Part shown: positions 1 through 7,975 of the stretch, piece by piece
Numbering within the stretch: position 1 is the first letter of the stretch
Layout: the number at the start of each line of letters is the position of its first letter
Origin: Streptomyces marianii
GTDB lineage: Bacteria > Actinomycetota > Actinomycetes > Streptomycetales > Streptomycetaceae
Direction of reading: 5' to 3'
Assembly: GCF_005795905.1 (NCBI RefSeq)
Contig: NZ_VAWE01000001.1
Location: forward strand, 2,076,001-2,140,000
DNA length: 64,000 nucleotides
Made by a program: the position numbers and the translations under genes
The notes under the pieces: model-generated
What the model was told of the DNA's origin: nothing
What the model saw: only the letters and a program-made list of their open reading frames with translations
Database searches by the model: none

Positions 1-1695
1 GCGCTCGATACGCGGAGTGAGCAGGTCGAACAGCTCGTAGCGGTCCTTGAGCTCGGGGAAGCGCGACTGGTGGAGCAGGATCTCCGCACGGACGAGAGAC
101 CAGAACTCGGCCTCGGGTACGCCCAGTTGCTCCTCGCACAGCGGGGCGAGATGGCGGAACACCCCGACGAAGAGACCGGAGTGGATGAACTGGGTGAGGA
201 AGGCGGGCTCCTCCGTGAGCAGGACCGCGCGCACGTCGTCGGGCATGGTGCCCAGTTCCGGCAGGGCCCTGGCGCTGACGTTCACGTCGTCGACGAAGTC
301 CTTGATCGCGAGACGTACGGGCACGTCGTGGTCGTCGAAGACCACGATGGCGTTCTCGCCGTGGGGGGAGAAGACCGTGCCGTACCGGTAGAGGAAGTGC
401 AGCAGGGGCGGGAGCAGGGCGGCGAAGAGGTGACGCAGCCAGGTGGCGGGGGCCAGCCCGGAGCGTTCGACCAGTTCGGCGGTGAAGGCGCGCCCCACGG
501 GGTCGGTGTGCAGGAGCGAGGCGAGGGTGCGGGCCCGCTCCCCGGCGGGCAGCCGCAAGGGCTCCCGCCAGATGACGCCGAGCAGTTCCCTGTACTGGTA
601 CGGCACCTCGGGCAGCCGGTCGTAGTGCGGGTGCTCGACGGTGACCGAGGCCACCTCCCCCAGCAGGATCACTCCGCACTCGTCGCGGAGGAAGGGGTCG
701 TGGTCGCGCAGTCCGTGGACCCATGAGGTGACGGCGGGCGCGGCGAGTGTGCGCTCGGTCGGCAGTCCCCGCCAGACGAGCGTGTTGAGCACGGACAGCG
801 GGAGCTTCACGGTGTGCCGGTCGGGGCGGCTGGTGTTGAGGAAGGTGCGGATGGACTGCTGCGGAAGCCGCAGGTCGCCGTCCGTGGTGAGCGGGACGAT
901 TTCATCGCGGGCGATCGAGGGGGCGTAGAGGGGCAGCAGCACCTGGTCCCACTGCCAGGGGTGCACGGGCAGCAGGAGGTAGTCGGAGGGGTCGAGGCCG
1001 CGGTTCGTCAGCGTGGCGGTGAAGGCCCCGCGCACCGGAGCGTCGAGTTCCGCGGCGTAGAGGAGCTCGGGGGTGTCGAGTCCCCGCACGCCTCGGTAGG
1101 CGGCGAGGCGGGTACTGACGGCGATCCACGGAAGTCGGGCCGGATTCCGCGCCTCCGGGGCCCAGCGGGCGCAGTCCCGGGCGGAGAAGCCGAGGCGGCC
1201 CTTGTTGAGGACCAGCCAGGGATGGCCGGTCTGGTGGCCCTCCAGGGAGGCGTAGTCGAGGTCGGCGAGCCGGGCGGCGGGAAGTGCGGTGTGGTCGAGC
1301 CTGCAGTCGGCGGCCAGGGTCGTGCTCAGCTCGCGTACGAGGTGGCCGAGCGTGGCGCCGTCGAGCGCGAGGAGGTGGCGGGCGGCCGTCAGGAAGCGGA
1401 GCGGGTCGGTGAACGGGGTTCCGTCGCACCGGACGGAGTCGGGGTCGACCGTCCAGCTGCCGTACGCGCCGCGCCGGGCCCGGAAGGTGAGGTTCTCCCC
1501 TTCGTCGAGGCGGAGTGCGTAGCCGTCGTCGTGGCCCTGGGGCAGCGGCTCGATGATCTCTTCGTAGGCGAATTCACCGAGCGTCTTGGCGAGCAGACGG
1601 ACGGACGCCCGTTGCCAGGCTTCCGGGGTGAGCTCGGCCGGCGCGAGCAGGGCGGACGGCTCGTCGGAGTCTGGGGTGGCAGGGGACTTCGGCAC
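1..1695 (-). CDS. IucA/IucC-family siderophore synthetase (NIS synthetase), 3' end outside the window
   Basis: NRPS-independent siderophore synthetase, which adenylates a carboxylate (usually citrate or a succinyl/citryl intermediate) and condenses it with an amine or hydroxylamine. 565 codons are visible and no stop occurs before the left edge, so the C-terminus is missing. Family landmarks are HPWQWDQ near residue 270, QQSIRTFLNTSRP near 305 and SPHGENAIVVFDDHD near 450, the nucleotide-binding and catalytic region of the fold. The GTG start is chosen because GAGGAG lies 5-7 bases upstream and the alignable N-terminus follows directly. It is the fourth gene of a minus-strand operon, 59 bases after the acetyltransferase. 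It resembles the RhbF/AlcC/DesD side of the family, so it probably performs the last condensation. The substrate cannot be read from sequence. Confidence 0.9.
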   Translation of the reverse strand, partial: MPKSPATPDSDEPSALLAPAELTPEAWQRASVRLLAKTLGEFAYEEIIEPLPQGHDDGYALRLDEGENLTFRARRGAYGSWTVDPDSVRCDGTPFTDPLRFLTAARHLLALDGATLGHLVRELSTTLAADCRLDHTALPAARLADLDYASLEGHQTGHPWLVLNKGRLGFSARDCARWAPEARNPARLPWIAVSTRLAAYRGVRGLDTPELLYAAELDAPVRGAFTATLTNRGLDPSDYLLLPVHPWQWDQVLLPLYAPSIARDEIVPLTTDGDLRLPQQSIRTFLNTSRPDRHTVKLPLSVLNTLVWRGLPTERTLAAPAVTSWVHGLRDHDPFLRDECGVILLGEVASVTVEHPHYDRLPEVPYQYRELLGVIWREPLRLPAGERARTLASLLHTDPVGRAFTAELVERSGLAPATWLRHLFAALLPPLLHFLYRYGTVFSPHGENAIVVFDDHDVPVRLAIKDFVDDVNVSARALPELGTMPDDVRAVLLTEEPAFLTQFIHSGLFVGVFRHLAPLCEEQLGVPEAEFWSLVRAEILLHQSRFPELKDRYELFDLLTPRIER

Positions 1696-1754
1696 GGGGA
1701 CTCCTCGGATGGAACCGATGCGGTTCGAGCGATGTACGTGAGGCAGCGGGTCGG

Positions 1755-2549
1755 TCACAGCACCTTGCTCAGCGCTCTGTCGCGGACCATGAGCGCGGCT
1801 CGCTTGTCGGGCAGGTCGACCTCGGCGGAGAAGCGGAAGCCGGCGCTGAGGAAGGCGGAGACGGAAGGGGTGTTGCGCAGGTCGGGCTCGGCGACCACGC
1901 GTCCGCAGCGGGGCCGGTGGTCGAGCACGTGATCGGCCGCGGCCCGGAGCAGGGTCGTACCGACGCCGCGGCCGCGGTCGGCGACGCCCCCGATGAGCAG
2001 GTGGATGCCGGTGTCATGGGGCCGGGCCGGGTAGTGGCGTGCGAGCGGGTCGAGGTCGGCGCGGTAGATCTCGAAGTAGCCCGTCGGCACACCGTCGAGC
2101 ACGCCGAGGCAGGGGACGCTGCGGCCGTCCCCCGCCAGCTGACCGCCGAGGTGGGCCTCGGTGGCGGACTCCGGTCCTGCCAGCTCCCAGAAGGCCGCGA
2201 CGGCGGGGTCGTTCATCCAGCGGCTGATCAGCCGCAGATCGCGTTCGATCCGGACGGGCACGAGTTGGAAGGAACCGATGGGGGTGGGCACGGCACCCCA
2301 CTCGGAGAGGGCGTCCAGCAGGTCCTCGCCGGGGAAGGGCGCGTGGTCGGGGTGCTTGCCCTCGGGGCCCTCCCCGGGCGTCGCGGCCGGAGGGTCCTGG
2401 TCCACGGCCGTCCGGGACCCCGGCTGCCGGTCCTGTTCGAAGAGCTCCACGAGTTCCTCGGGCAGCCGCAGTTCGAGGGTGTCCTCCACCCCACCGCCGG
2501 CGGAGGGGGTGGTGCCGCTGGTGTCGGCGCTCGCGTCGGTGGGGGGCAT
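1755..2549 (-). CDS. GNAT acetyltransferase of siderophore assembly (IucB/RhbD-like)
   Basis: 264-residue acyl-CoA transferase predicted to acylate the hydroxylamine arm of a hydroxamate siderophore. Residues 1-75 are a low-complexity, acidic/Pro-rich leader. The GNAT core then runs to the end, with SRWMNDPAVAAFWE (typical IucB-type substrate segment) and the acetyl-CoA loop GRGVGTTLLRAAADHV, followed by VVAEPDLRNTPS and a C-terminal GFRF. The ATG at 2549 is preferred over upstream in-frame codons because AGGAG sits about 9 bases before it. It lies between the two IucA/IucC genes, as in rhizobactin and aerobactin-like clusters. Which acyl group it transfers (acetyl, succinyl or longer) is unknown. 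The unusually long N-terminal leader has no recognised domain. Confidence 0.88.
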   Translation of the reverse strand: MPPTDASADTSGTTPSAGGGVEDTLELRLPEELVELFEQDRQPGSRTAVDQDPPAATPGEGPEGKHPDHAPFPGEDLLDALSEWGAVPTPIGSFQLVPVRIERDLRLISRWMNDPAVAAFWELAGPESATEAHLGGQLAGDGRSVPCLGVLDGVPTGYFEIYRADLDPLARHYPARPHDTGIHLLIGGVADRGRGVGTTLLRAAADHVLDHRPRCGRVVAEPDLRNTPSVSAFLSAGFRFSAEVDLPDKRAALMVRDRALSKVL

Positions 2550-2655
2550 GGGTGGCGCTCTCCTCTCGGCAGTTCGGACAGGTCGGTCGTCGGTGGTACC
2601 GGTCCCGGCCGGCCGGTTCCTCGGGAGACCGGACCTGCACCGGGACTGATGTCGT

Positions 2656-4641
2656 TCAGGAGTGGAGGGGGTTGGCGATGGTGACGTACACGGACTGGGT
2701 GTCGACGGGACCGACGAGCTCGTCGAGGCCGTGCAGCCGGGTGAGGAGATTCGCCTTGCAGCGCAGGGTGGGGTACTCCAGGAGCTGCGCGGGCAGCGGC
2801 GAGCCGAGGTGGCGGACGGAGTCGAGGAAGCGGCGGAAGGCGGCGACGAGCACGTGTTCGTCGGCGAGCCGTTGCGAGCCGAAGGCACCGACGAGACCGA
2901 GGACGTTGTTGATGCCGAGGTAGTAGGCGAAGCGTTCGTCCGTCACGGTGTCGTCGACGAAGGTGTCGCTGCGGATGCCGATGCCGGGAAGCCGGCGGTC
3001 GAGTTCGGCCCGGCGGGACTCGCGGAAGTAGTAGCCCTGGTTGTCGCGGTAGCGGCCGCCGGCGGGCCAGCCCTGCGGATCGATGATCACCAGGGTGTTC
3101 TGCTGGTGGGCTTCGAGGGCGACACCGGCCGTGGCATCGAGCCACAGCACCGGGCGCACGACCTGGTCGAGGTAGCGCAGGAACCACTCGGCGGCGACGG
3201 CACCGGTGGAGCGGCCCGTGCGGGCGGCGAGGCCGCCGATGACCTCGGCGAGGCGCGAGTGGCTGCCCGTACGGCCCGGCCAGGGCCGGGGAGCGGTGAG
3301 GCCCGCGAGGCAGACGGCGTCGTCGCCGGCGCCGAACGGGTTGTGCCGGATCATGACGTCGAGGCCGGGCAGCGGCGCTCCGTCCGGGGTGTCCACGGCG
3401 AGCCATGCGGGGTCGCGGACGATGTCGAAGCGGGGGTGCGCGGTCCGCCACTGTGCGCCCAGGCCGCTGCGGAGGAGGCGGTGGACCTCCACGCCTCGGT
3501 GGAGTTCCTTGCGGAGGTTCTCACGGCGGGAGTTGGTGATGCGTACGCCGAGCGAGAGCTTGAGCATGGCCGGTGCGCCGGGCTGATGCACGGTGCGGAC
3601 GGACGAGGTGGGGTGCCAGGGTTCACCGGCGGGACCCAGGTCGTGGAGCAGTCCCGCGTCGAACAGCGCGGCCGCCTCGGGGCGGTGGGTCACTTCGCGG
3701 GCCTGCCAGGGATGCAGCGGCAGGGCAACGGTTCCGGGAGGGAGGGTGAGGTCCCCGGCGAGGCGGGAGGTGAGCTGTTCGGCGGGCACCGTGCGGCCTT
3801 CTTCGGTCCAGGCCGAGTCGCCGGACAGCACGTCCCGGTCGACAGCCAGCCAGTGGAGTGGGAAGGAGCCGTACAACTCCGGTGAGTAGAGCCGGGCTTC
3901 GGCGTCGGAGAGCCCTTCGCGGCTCTTGGGAGTGGGGTGGAGCGGATGGCCCAGGATCAGTGACTGCTCGGCGGTCAGAAAGAGGTCGGCTCCGTGCCGA
4001 GGGGCGGGGCGCCGCCGCCGGTCGTCGATGAAGCCGGCCGTACGGCGGACGGAGTCCGCGACGCGTCCGGCGAGGTCGACCGCTTCGGACCGGCGGCCTT
4101 CACCGTCCTTTCGCACACGGTTCCCGGATCCTGGTGCGCTGCCGTCGGCGCCCGGCTCACGGGTGAGGAGGACCGCGACGGTGACGGCGTCGGCCGGAGG
4201 TGCCTCCGCCGGAGCACCCTCCAGCAGGGGCCGTCCGAAACGGTGCCAGCCGGTGAGGGACCAGTGGAGGACGGGGACGAGCAGGGCGGTGCCGCTGGCC
4301 TGGAGCGGAATGCGCAAGGACCCCCCGGTGGGCCTGGGGAGGTCGTTCTCCCTGACCCAGCAGCGCAGGAGGTTCTCGACCGCTCCCGCGTCGGCGGCCG
4401 TCAGCGGATCGGGATGGTCGAGCGGGTCGGCCGCCGTGCCCGGCGCCGCTCCGGCGGGGGCTTCGGCCGGGCCCGGCCGGGGATCGGCGTCCTGCTCCCC
4501 GGACGCCCCTTCCGACTGCCGCGGTACCGTCGCCGGCTCGACCGTGAGGGGGACGGCCGTCGTCCCGTTGTGCCCCGAGTGGTGGTCCGCGGCGGGGCGG
4601 GCGTCGGGCTCTGGGGCGTCGGCAGCGGGGATGGGGTTCAC
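2656..4641 (-). CDS. IucA/IucC-family siderophore synthetase
   Basis: 661-residue NIS synthetase. The first 60-70 residues are an Ala/Pro/Glu-rich tail. The catalytic domain follows, with LPLHPWQAREV, SSVRTVHQPGAPAMLKLSLG (ATP-binding segment), the LEAHQQN catalytic loop and the RYRDNQGYYFRES C-terminal motif typical of the IucC C-terminal (FhuF-like) region. The GTG start at 4641 overlaps the aminotransferase stop as GTGA, with AAGGAAG upstream, so the two genes are probably translationally coupled. EAHQQN and the neighbouring motifs suggest the RhbC type, which attaches the first amine to citrate. It is clearly a different paralogue from the gene at the left edge, as expected for a pathway with two distinct condensations. 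Confidence 0.93.
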   Translation of the reverse strand: MNPIPAADAPEPDARPAADHHSGHNGTTAVPLTVEPATVPRQSEGASGEQDADPRPGPAEAPAGAAPGTAADPLDHPDPLTAADAGAVENLLRCWVRENDLPRPTGGSLRIPLQASGTALLVPVLHWSLTGWHRFGRPLLEGAPAEAPPADAVTVAVLLTREPGADGSAPGSGNRVRKDGEGRRSEAVDLAGRVADSVRRTAGFIDDRRRRPAPRHGADLFLTAEQSLILGHPLHPTPKSREGLSDAEARLYSPELYGSFPLHWLAVDRDVLSGDSAWTEEGRTVPAEQLTSRLAGDLTLPPGTVALPLHPWQAREVTHRPEAAALFDAGLLHDLGPAGEPWHPTSSVRTVHQPGAPAMLKLSLGVRITNSRRENLRKELHRGVEVHRLLRSGLGAQWRTAHPRFDIVRDPAWLAVDTPDGAPLPGLDVMIRHNPFGAGDDAVCLAGLTAPRPWPGRTGSHSRLAEVIGGLAARTGRSTGAVAAEWFLRYLDQVVRPVLWLDATAGVALEAHQQNTLVIIDPQGWPAGGRYRDNQGYYFRESRRAELDRRLPGIGIRSDTFVDDTVTDERFAYYLGINNVLGLVGAFGSQRLADEHVLVAAFRRFLDSVRHLGSPLPAQLLEYPTLRCKANLLTRLHGLDELVGPVDTQSVYVTIANPLHS

Positions 4642-6044
4642 GGGGACTTCCTTGTGGTGTCGTCCGGGATCACAGAGACGGCCCGGTGTCGTTGCGGCGG
4701 CGGTGCGCACACGGCCGCTTCCAGGGAGTCGGCGAAGCGGTCGAGGACCGCCTGGGCCTGTTCGTCGGTGAGCGTGAGGGGAGGCAGCAGACGGACGACC
4801 CCGGAGTGGCGTCCGCCGAGTTCGACGATGAGCCCGCGGCGGAGGCATTCCCGCTGCACGGCGGCGGCGAGGACGGGGTCGGCCGGCGGGACGTCGGCCT
4901 GCGGGTCGTCGACGTCGGGATTCACCAGTTCGACACCGATCATCAGCCCCCGGCCGCGTACGTCGCCGATGGACCGGTGGGTGGCGGCGAGGCCCTGGAG
5001 CTGCCCCAGCATGCGTGTGCCGAGGATTGCTGCCCGCTCCGCCAGCCGGTTCTCCCGTACGAAGGACAGAGTGGCCGCACCCGCCGCCATGGCGAGCTGG
5101 TTGCCCCGGAAGGTCCCGGCGTGGGCACCGGGCTGCCAGACGTCCAGATCGGAGCGGTAGACGATCACTGCGAGCGGGAGGGAGCCGCCGATGGCCTTGG
5201 ACAGCACCATCACGTCGGGGACGATCCCGCTGTGCTCCACCGCCCAGAAGGCTCCGGTGCGGCCCACCCCCGTCTGCACCTCGTCGGCGATCAGCGGGAT
5301 GGAACGGGACGCGGTGAGCTCGCGCATCCGCCGCAGCCAGCCGTCGGGGGCGGGGATCACACCGCCCTCGCCCTGCACAGGTTCGAGGATCATGCCGGCG
5401 GGCGTCGGGACACCGCCCTTGGGATCGTCCAGCAGGTTCCCGGTCCAGCGGGCGGCGAGCTCGGCGCCCCGTTCGCCGCCGACCCCGAAGGGGCAGCGGT
5501 AGTTCTGCGGATAGGGCAGCCTCGTCACCCGGACGTCCACCGCGCCCCCCGAGGCGTCGAGGGCCCCGGCCGTCATGCCGTGGTACGCGCCGGTGAACGC
5601 GAGCAGTCCGGTGCGGCCCGTCGCGGTGCGGACCAGTTTGAGGGCTGCTTCGACGGCGTCCGTGCCGGCCGGCCCGCAGAACTGGATACGGGCGTCGTCG
5701 GCGAGCGGCCGCGGCAGCGTGGCGAACAGTTCGGTGGTGAAGGCGTCCTTGACCGGAGTGGCGAGATCGAGGACGTGCAGCGGCGCTCCTGAGGCGAGCA
5801 CCTTCTTGATCGCTTCCAGAACGACGGGGTGGTTGTGACCGAGGGCGAGGGTTCCGGCACCCGAGAGGCAGTCGAGATACCGCCGTCCGTCCGCCCCCTC
5901 GATCGTCAGCCCGCGGGCCCGTACCGGGACGATGGGCAGCGAACGGGCGTAGGTCCGTGCCGCCGACTCACGGAGCGACTGGCGGCGCAGGATGCCTTCG
6001 TGCGCGACGGGCTGTGCCGGCGGAGCGGGTTCGGTCACGGCCAC
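4638..6044 (-). CDS. Class III PLP aminotransferase, diaminobutyrate/2-oxoglutarate type, first gene of the siderophore operon
   Basis: 468-residue fold-type I PLP enzyme. Visible landmarks are GAGTLALGHNHP near residue 65, FTGAYHGMTAGALDASGG, EPVQGEGGVIP, the PLP-contacting LIADEVQTGVGRTG and the Schiff-base lysine in VLSKAIGGSLPLAVI. Best match is the diaminobutyrate--2-oxoglutarate aminotransferase group (RhbA/EctB-like), which makes L-2,4-diaminobutyrate from aspartate semialdehyde for a diaminopropane-containing siderophore. That substrate is inferred from context and could instead be another omega-amino acid. The GTG start at 6044 has GGAGG 10 bases upstream. A second GTG two codons later is possible. 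It heads the four-gene operon. A partner decarboxylase and N-hydroxylase are not in the window and would have to lie beyond the left edge. Confidence 0.9.
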   Translation of the reverse strand: MAVTEPAPPAQPVAHEGILRRQSLRESAARTYARSLPIVPVRARGLTIEGADGRRYLDCLSGAGTLALGHNHPVVLEAIKKVLASGAPLHVLDLATPVKDAFTTELFATLPRPLADDARIQFCGPAGTDAVEAALKLVRTATGRTGLLAFTGAYHGMTAGALDASGGAVDVRVTRLPYPQNYRCPFGVGGERGAELAARWTGNLLDDPKGGVPTPAGMILEPVQGEGGVIPAPDGWLRRMRELTASRSIPLIADEVQTGVGRTGAFWAVEHSGIVPDVMVLSKAIGGSLPLAVIVYRSDLDVWQPGAHAGTFRGNQLAMAAGAATLSFVRENRLAERAAILGTRMLGQLQGLAATHRSIGDVRGRGLMIGVELVNPDVDDPQADVPPADPVLAAAVQRECLRRGLIVELGGRHSGVVRLLPPLTLTDEQAQAVLDRFADSLEAAVCAPPPQRHRAVSVIPDDTTRKSP

Positions 6045-6346
6045 GGTTGTTCGTCCTCCGACTGTCGCGGTTGTGTCGCGCCTCGGTACGACGGTCGACC
6101 GCCGCGGCACGACGGTGAACGCTGAAAGCCTGCGTCCCCCGTCCGTACCAACGACGCCGGAAGCGGAGGATCACGGTCATTCCGGAAGATCCTTGAGGCC
6201 GGGAACCACGGCCCTGCCGCTCACCGTCCCCAGCGGCACCGGCATAGTGGGGGGCCGCATTGCGGCACCGGCAGCGTCGCCGGGATGTGCGCAGGCAATC
6301 TCGTTCCGTACGCACGTAACTGATGAAGTCCCAGGGGGATCACCAC
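6045..6346. other. Divergent intergenic region between siderophore operon and lipoprotein gene
   Basis: Both flanking genes read outward, so promoters for each should lie here. I searched both strands for an IdeR/DmdR-type iron box (TTAGGTTAGGCTAACCTAA-like) and saw nothing convincing. No small gene is supported. Confidence 0.6.
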
Positions 6347-7564
6347 ATGCGACCCAATCGCCCGATCTTCGCCGCACACCGTGGGGGGAAGGCCGCTCGC
6401 AGGCCGATATTCGCGGCGGGCGCGCTCGCGGCCGCGCTCGCGCTGACGGCAACGGCCTGCGGCCCCGGCGAGGGCGACGCGGCGGACAAGCCCAGCGCCC
6501 CGGCGGCGGCCGACGGCGCCGCCGACGGGAAGATCACGATCCCGGACGATCTCAAGGACCGGCTCAAGGAGCACGGGATCGACCTGGACAAGTGGCGCAA
6601 CGGCGAGTGGAAGAACTGGGACAAGGACACCTGGCTCCGCGAGGCCAAGGACTTCGTCAACCCGATCATCGAGGACCTCTGGGACCCGGACCGGATGCGC
6701 GAGGCCGAGGAGCCCGACAAGCCGGTCGAGGAGGAGGACATCTCCGGTGACGAGGGGGTCACCGACCCGACGCCGCAGCCGGTCGAGGCCGCGGCGGTCG
6801 CCGCGCCCTACCACGGCAACGCACCCGAGGCCGGGAAGGTCTTCTTCGACGGCCCCAAGGGCTCGATGGTCTGCTCCGCGACCGTCGTGAAGGACCCGGC
6901 CAACCCCGGCAAGTCCAACCTGGTGTGGACTGCGGGCCACTGCGTCCACGCGGGCAAGGAGGGCGGCTGGTACCGCAACATCGCCTTCGTCCCCTCGTAC
7001 AACAACGGCGCGAAGACCTCCACCAAGGGGGACTCGAAGGAGCAGGTGGCCCCCTACGGCGTGTGGTGGGGCGACTGGGCGCAGACCTCCGAGCAGTGGA
7101 TCTCGCAGGGCGCGTCCACGGGCGGCCGGGGCGCGCCGTACGACTTCGCCGTGATCCATGTGACGCCCGAGAAGGGCGCCAACGGCAAGTCCCTGGAGGA
7201 GACGGTCGGTTCGGCGCTTCCGGTCGACTTCAACGCTCCGGCCGTGCCGAAGGTGGGCAGCATGACGGCGACGGGCTTCCCGGCGGCGCCGCCGTTCGAC
7301 GGCGAGCGGATGTTCCAGTGCGAGGACAAGCCCGGCCGGCTGTCGCTGAAGGCCGAGGAACCGACGATGTACCGCATCGGCTGCACCATGACCGGCGGTT
7401 CGTCCGGCGGTGGCTGGGTCTCGGCCGGCAAGGACGGCAAGCCCGCGCTGGTCTCGAACACCTCGATCGGCCCGGTGACGGCGGGCTGGCTCGCCGGCCC
7501 GCGCCTCGGCGAGGAGGCCAAGGGCGTCTACGACGCGGTCAGCAGGAAGTTCGCGGGGCGGTAG
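6347..7564 (+). CDS. Secreted trypsin-like (S1) serine peptidase, predicted lipoprotein
   Basis: 405-residue extracellular protease. A basic N-terminus and an Ala/Leu-rich core end in the lipobox LTATAC, so the mature protein should be lipidated on Cys and membrane-anchored. A charged linker (residues 45-145) precedes the chymotrypsin-fold domain. Catalytic triad candidates are His in TAGHC, Asp in PYDFAVIHV and Ser in TGGSSGGGW. The fold resembles the glutamyl-endopeptidase/V8-like branch. The ATG at 6347 is chosen over the ATG eight codons upstream because AGGGGG precedes it by 8 bases and the signal peptide starts properly. The gene is monocistronic and divergent from the siderophore operon. 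Nothing ties its substrate to that pathway. Confidence 0.9.
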   Translation: MRPNRPIFAAHRGGKAARRPIFAAGALAAALALTATACGPGEGDAADKPSAPAAADGAADGKITIPDDLKDRLKEHGIDLDKWRNGEWKNWDKDTWLREAKDFVNPIIEDLWDPDRMREAEEPDKPVEEEDISGDEGVTDPTPQPVEAAAVAAPYHGNAPEAGKVFFDGPKGSMVCSATVVKDPANPGKSNLVWTAGHCVHAGKEGGWYRNIAFVPSYNNGAKTSTKGDSKEQVAPYGVWWGDWAQTSEQWISQGASTGGRGAPYDFAVIHVTPEKGANGKSLEETVGSALPVDFNAPAVPKVGSMTATGFPAAPPFDGERMFQCEDKPGRLSLKAEEPTMYRIGCTMTGGSSGGGWVSAGKDGKPALVSNTSIGPVTAGWLAGPRLGEEAKGVYDAVSRKFAGR

Positions 7565-7633
7565 CCGTCTGCGGCCGCGGGGCCCCGGACTCGGCGAATT
7601 CGAGGGGCGGTTGCAACACTGCTGGTCAGCTGG

Positions 7634-7741
7634 CTAAGGGCTGTCCCGTAGGTTGGCGAGGCGCTCGGCTGGGGTTTCCCGGTCGAGCGTTTTGCGTGGG
7701 CGGCTGTTGGGCTCGGCGGCCACGCCGTCCAGGTGCCCGGA
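7634..7741 (-). pseudogene. IS30-family transposase C-terminal remnant with element terminus
   Basis: Minus-strand translation gives HLDGVAAEPNSRPRKTLDRE followed by TPAERLANLRDSP and a TAG stop. This is the C-terminal tail of IS30-type DDE transposases (NxRPRKTLGWxTPAE). Everything upstream of the catalytic Glu helix is gone, so this is a scar. The last codons and stop lie in CGGGACAGCCCTTAG, whose complement AGGGCTGTCCCGTAG looks like an element end. I see no matching second end nearby. The rest of 7565-7911 carries no supportable gene. Confidence 0.65.
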
Positions 7742-7911
7742 CGTGCGACACGTTCCGGGCGGACCACACGCGGGACCGCTCCCCGGCGAAGGGAGCCGCA
7801 CGACGACGAGCGAGAGGTTCGCGGGCAGGTGATCCGCCGGCCTTCGAGCCGCGCTGTCCGGCGCGAGGCCACGCCCCGCACCGAAGGGCACCGGAACACT
7901 CGCCCCGTGCT

Positions 7912-7949
7912 CCACGAAGGCCCACCCCTGCCGGGGTGGGCCTTCGTGG
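7912..7949 (-). terminator. hflX transcription terminator
   Basis: Perfect 17-bp stem (arms 7912-7928 and 7933-7949) with a TGCC tetraloop, 27 bases beyond the hflX stop. There is no long T-run, as is common in Streptomyces. No other gene ends here. Confidence 0.85.
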
Positions 7950-7975
7950 GGCGTGCCGTGCGGCCCGCGGACTGC

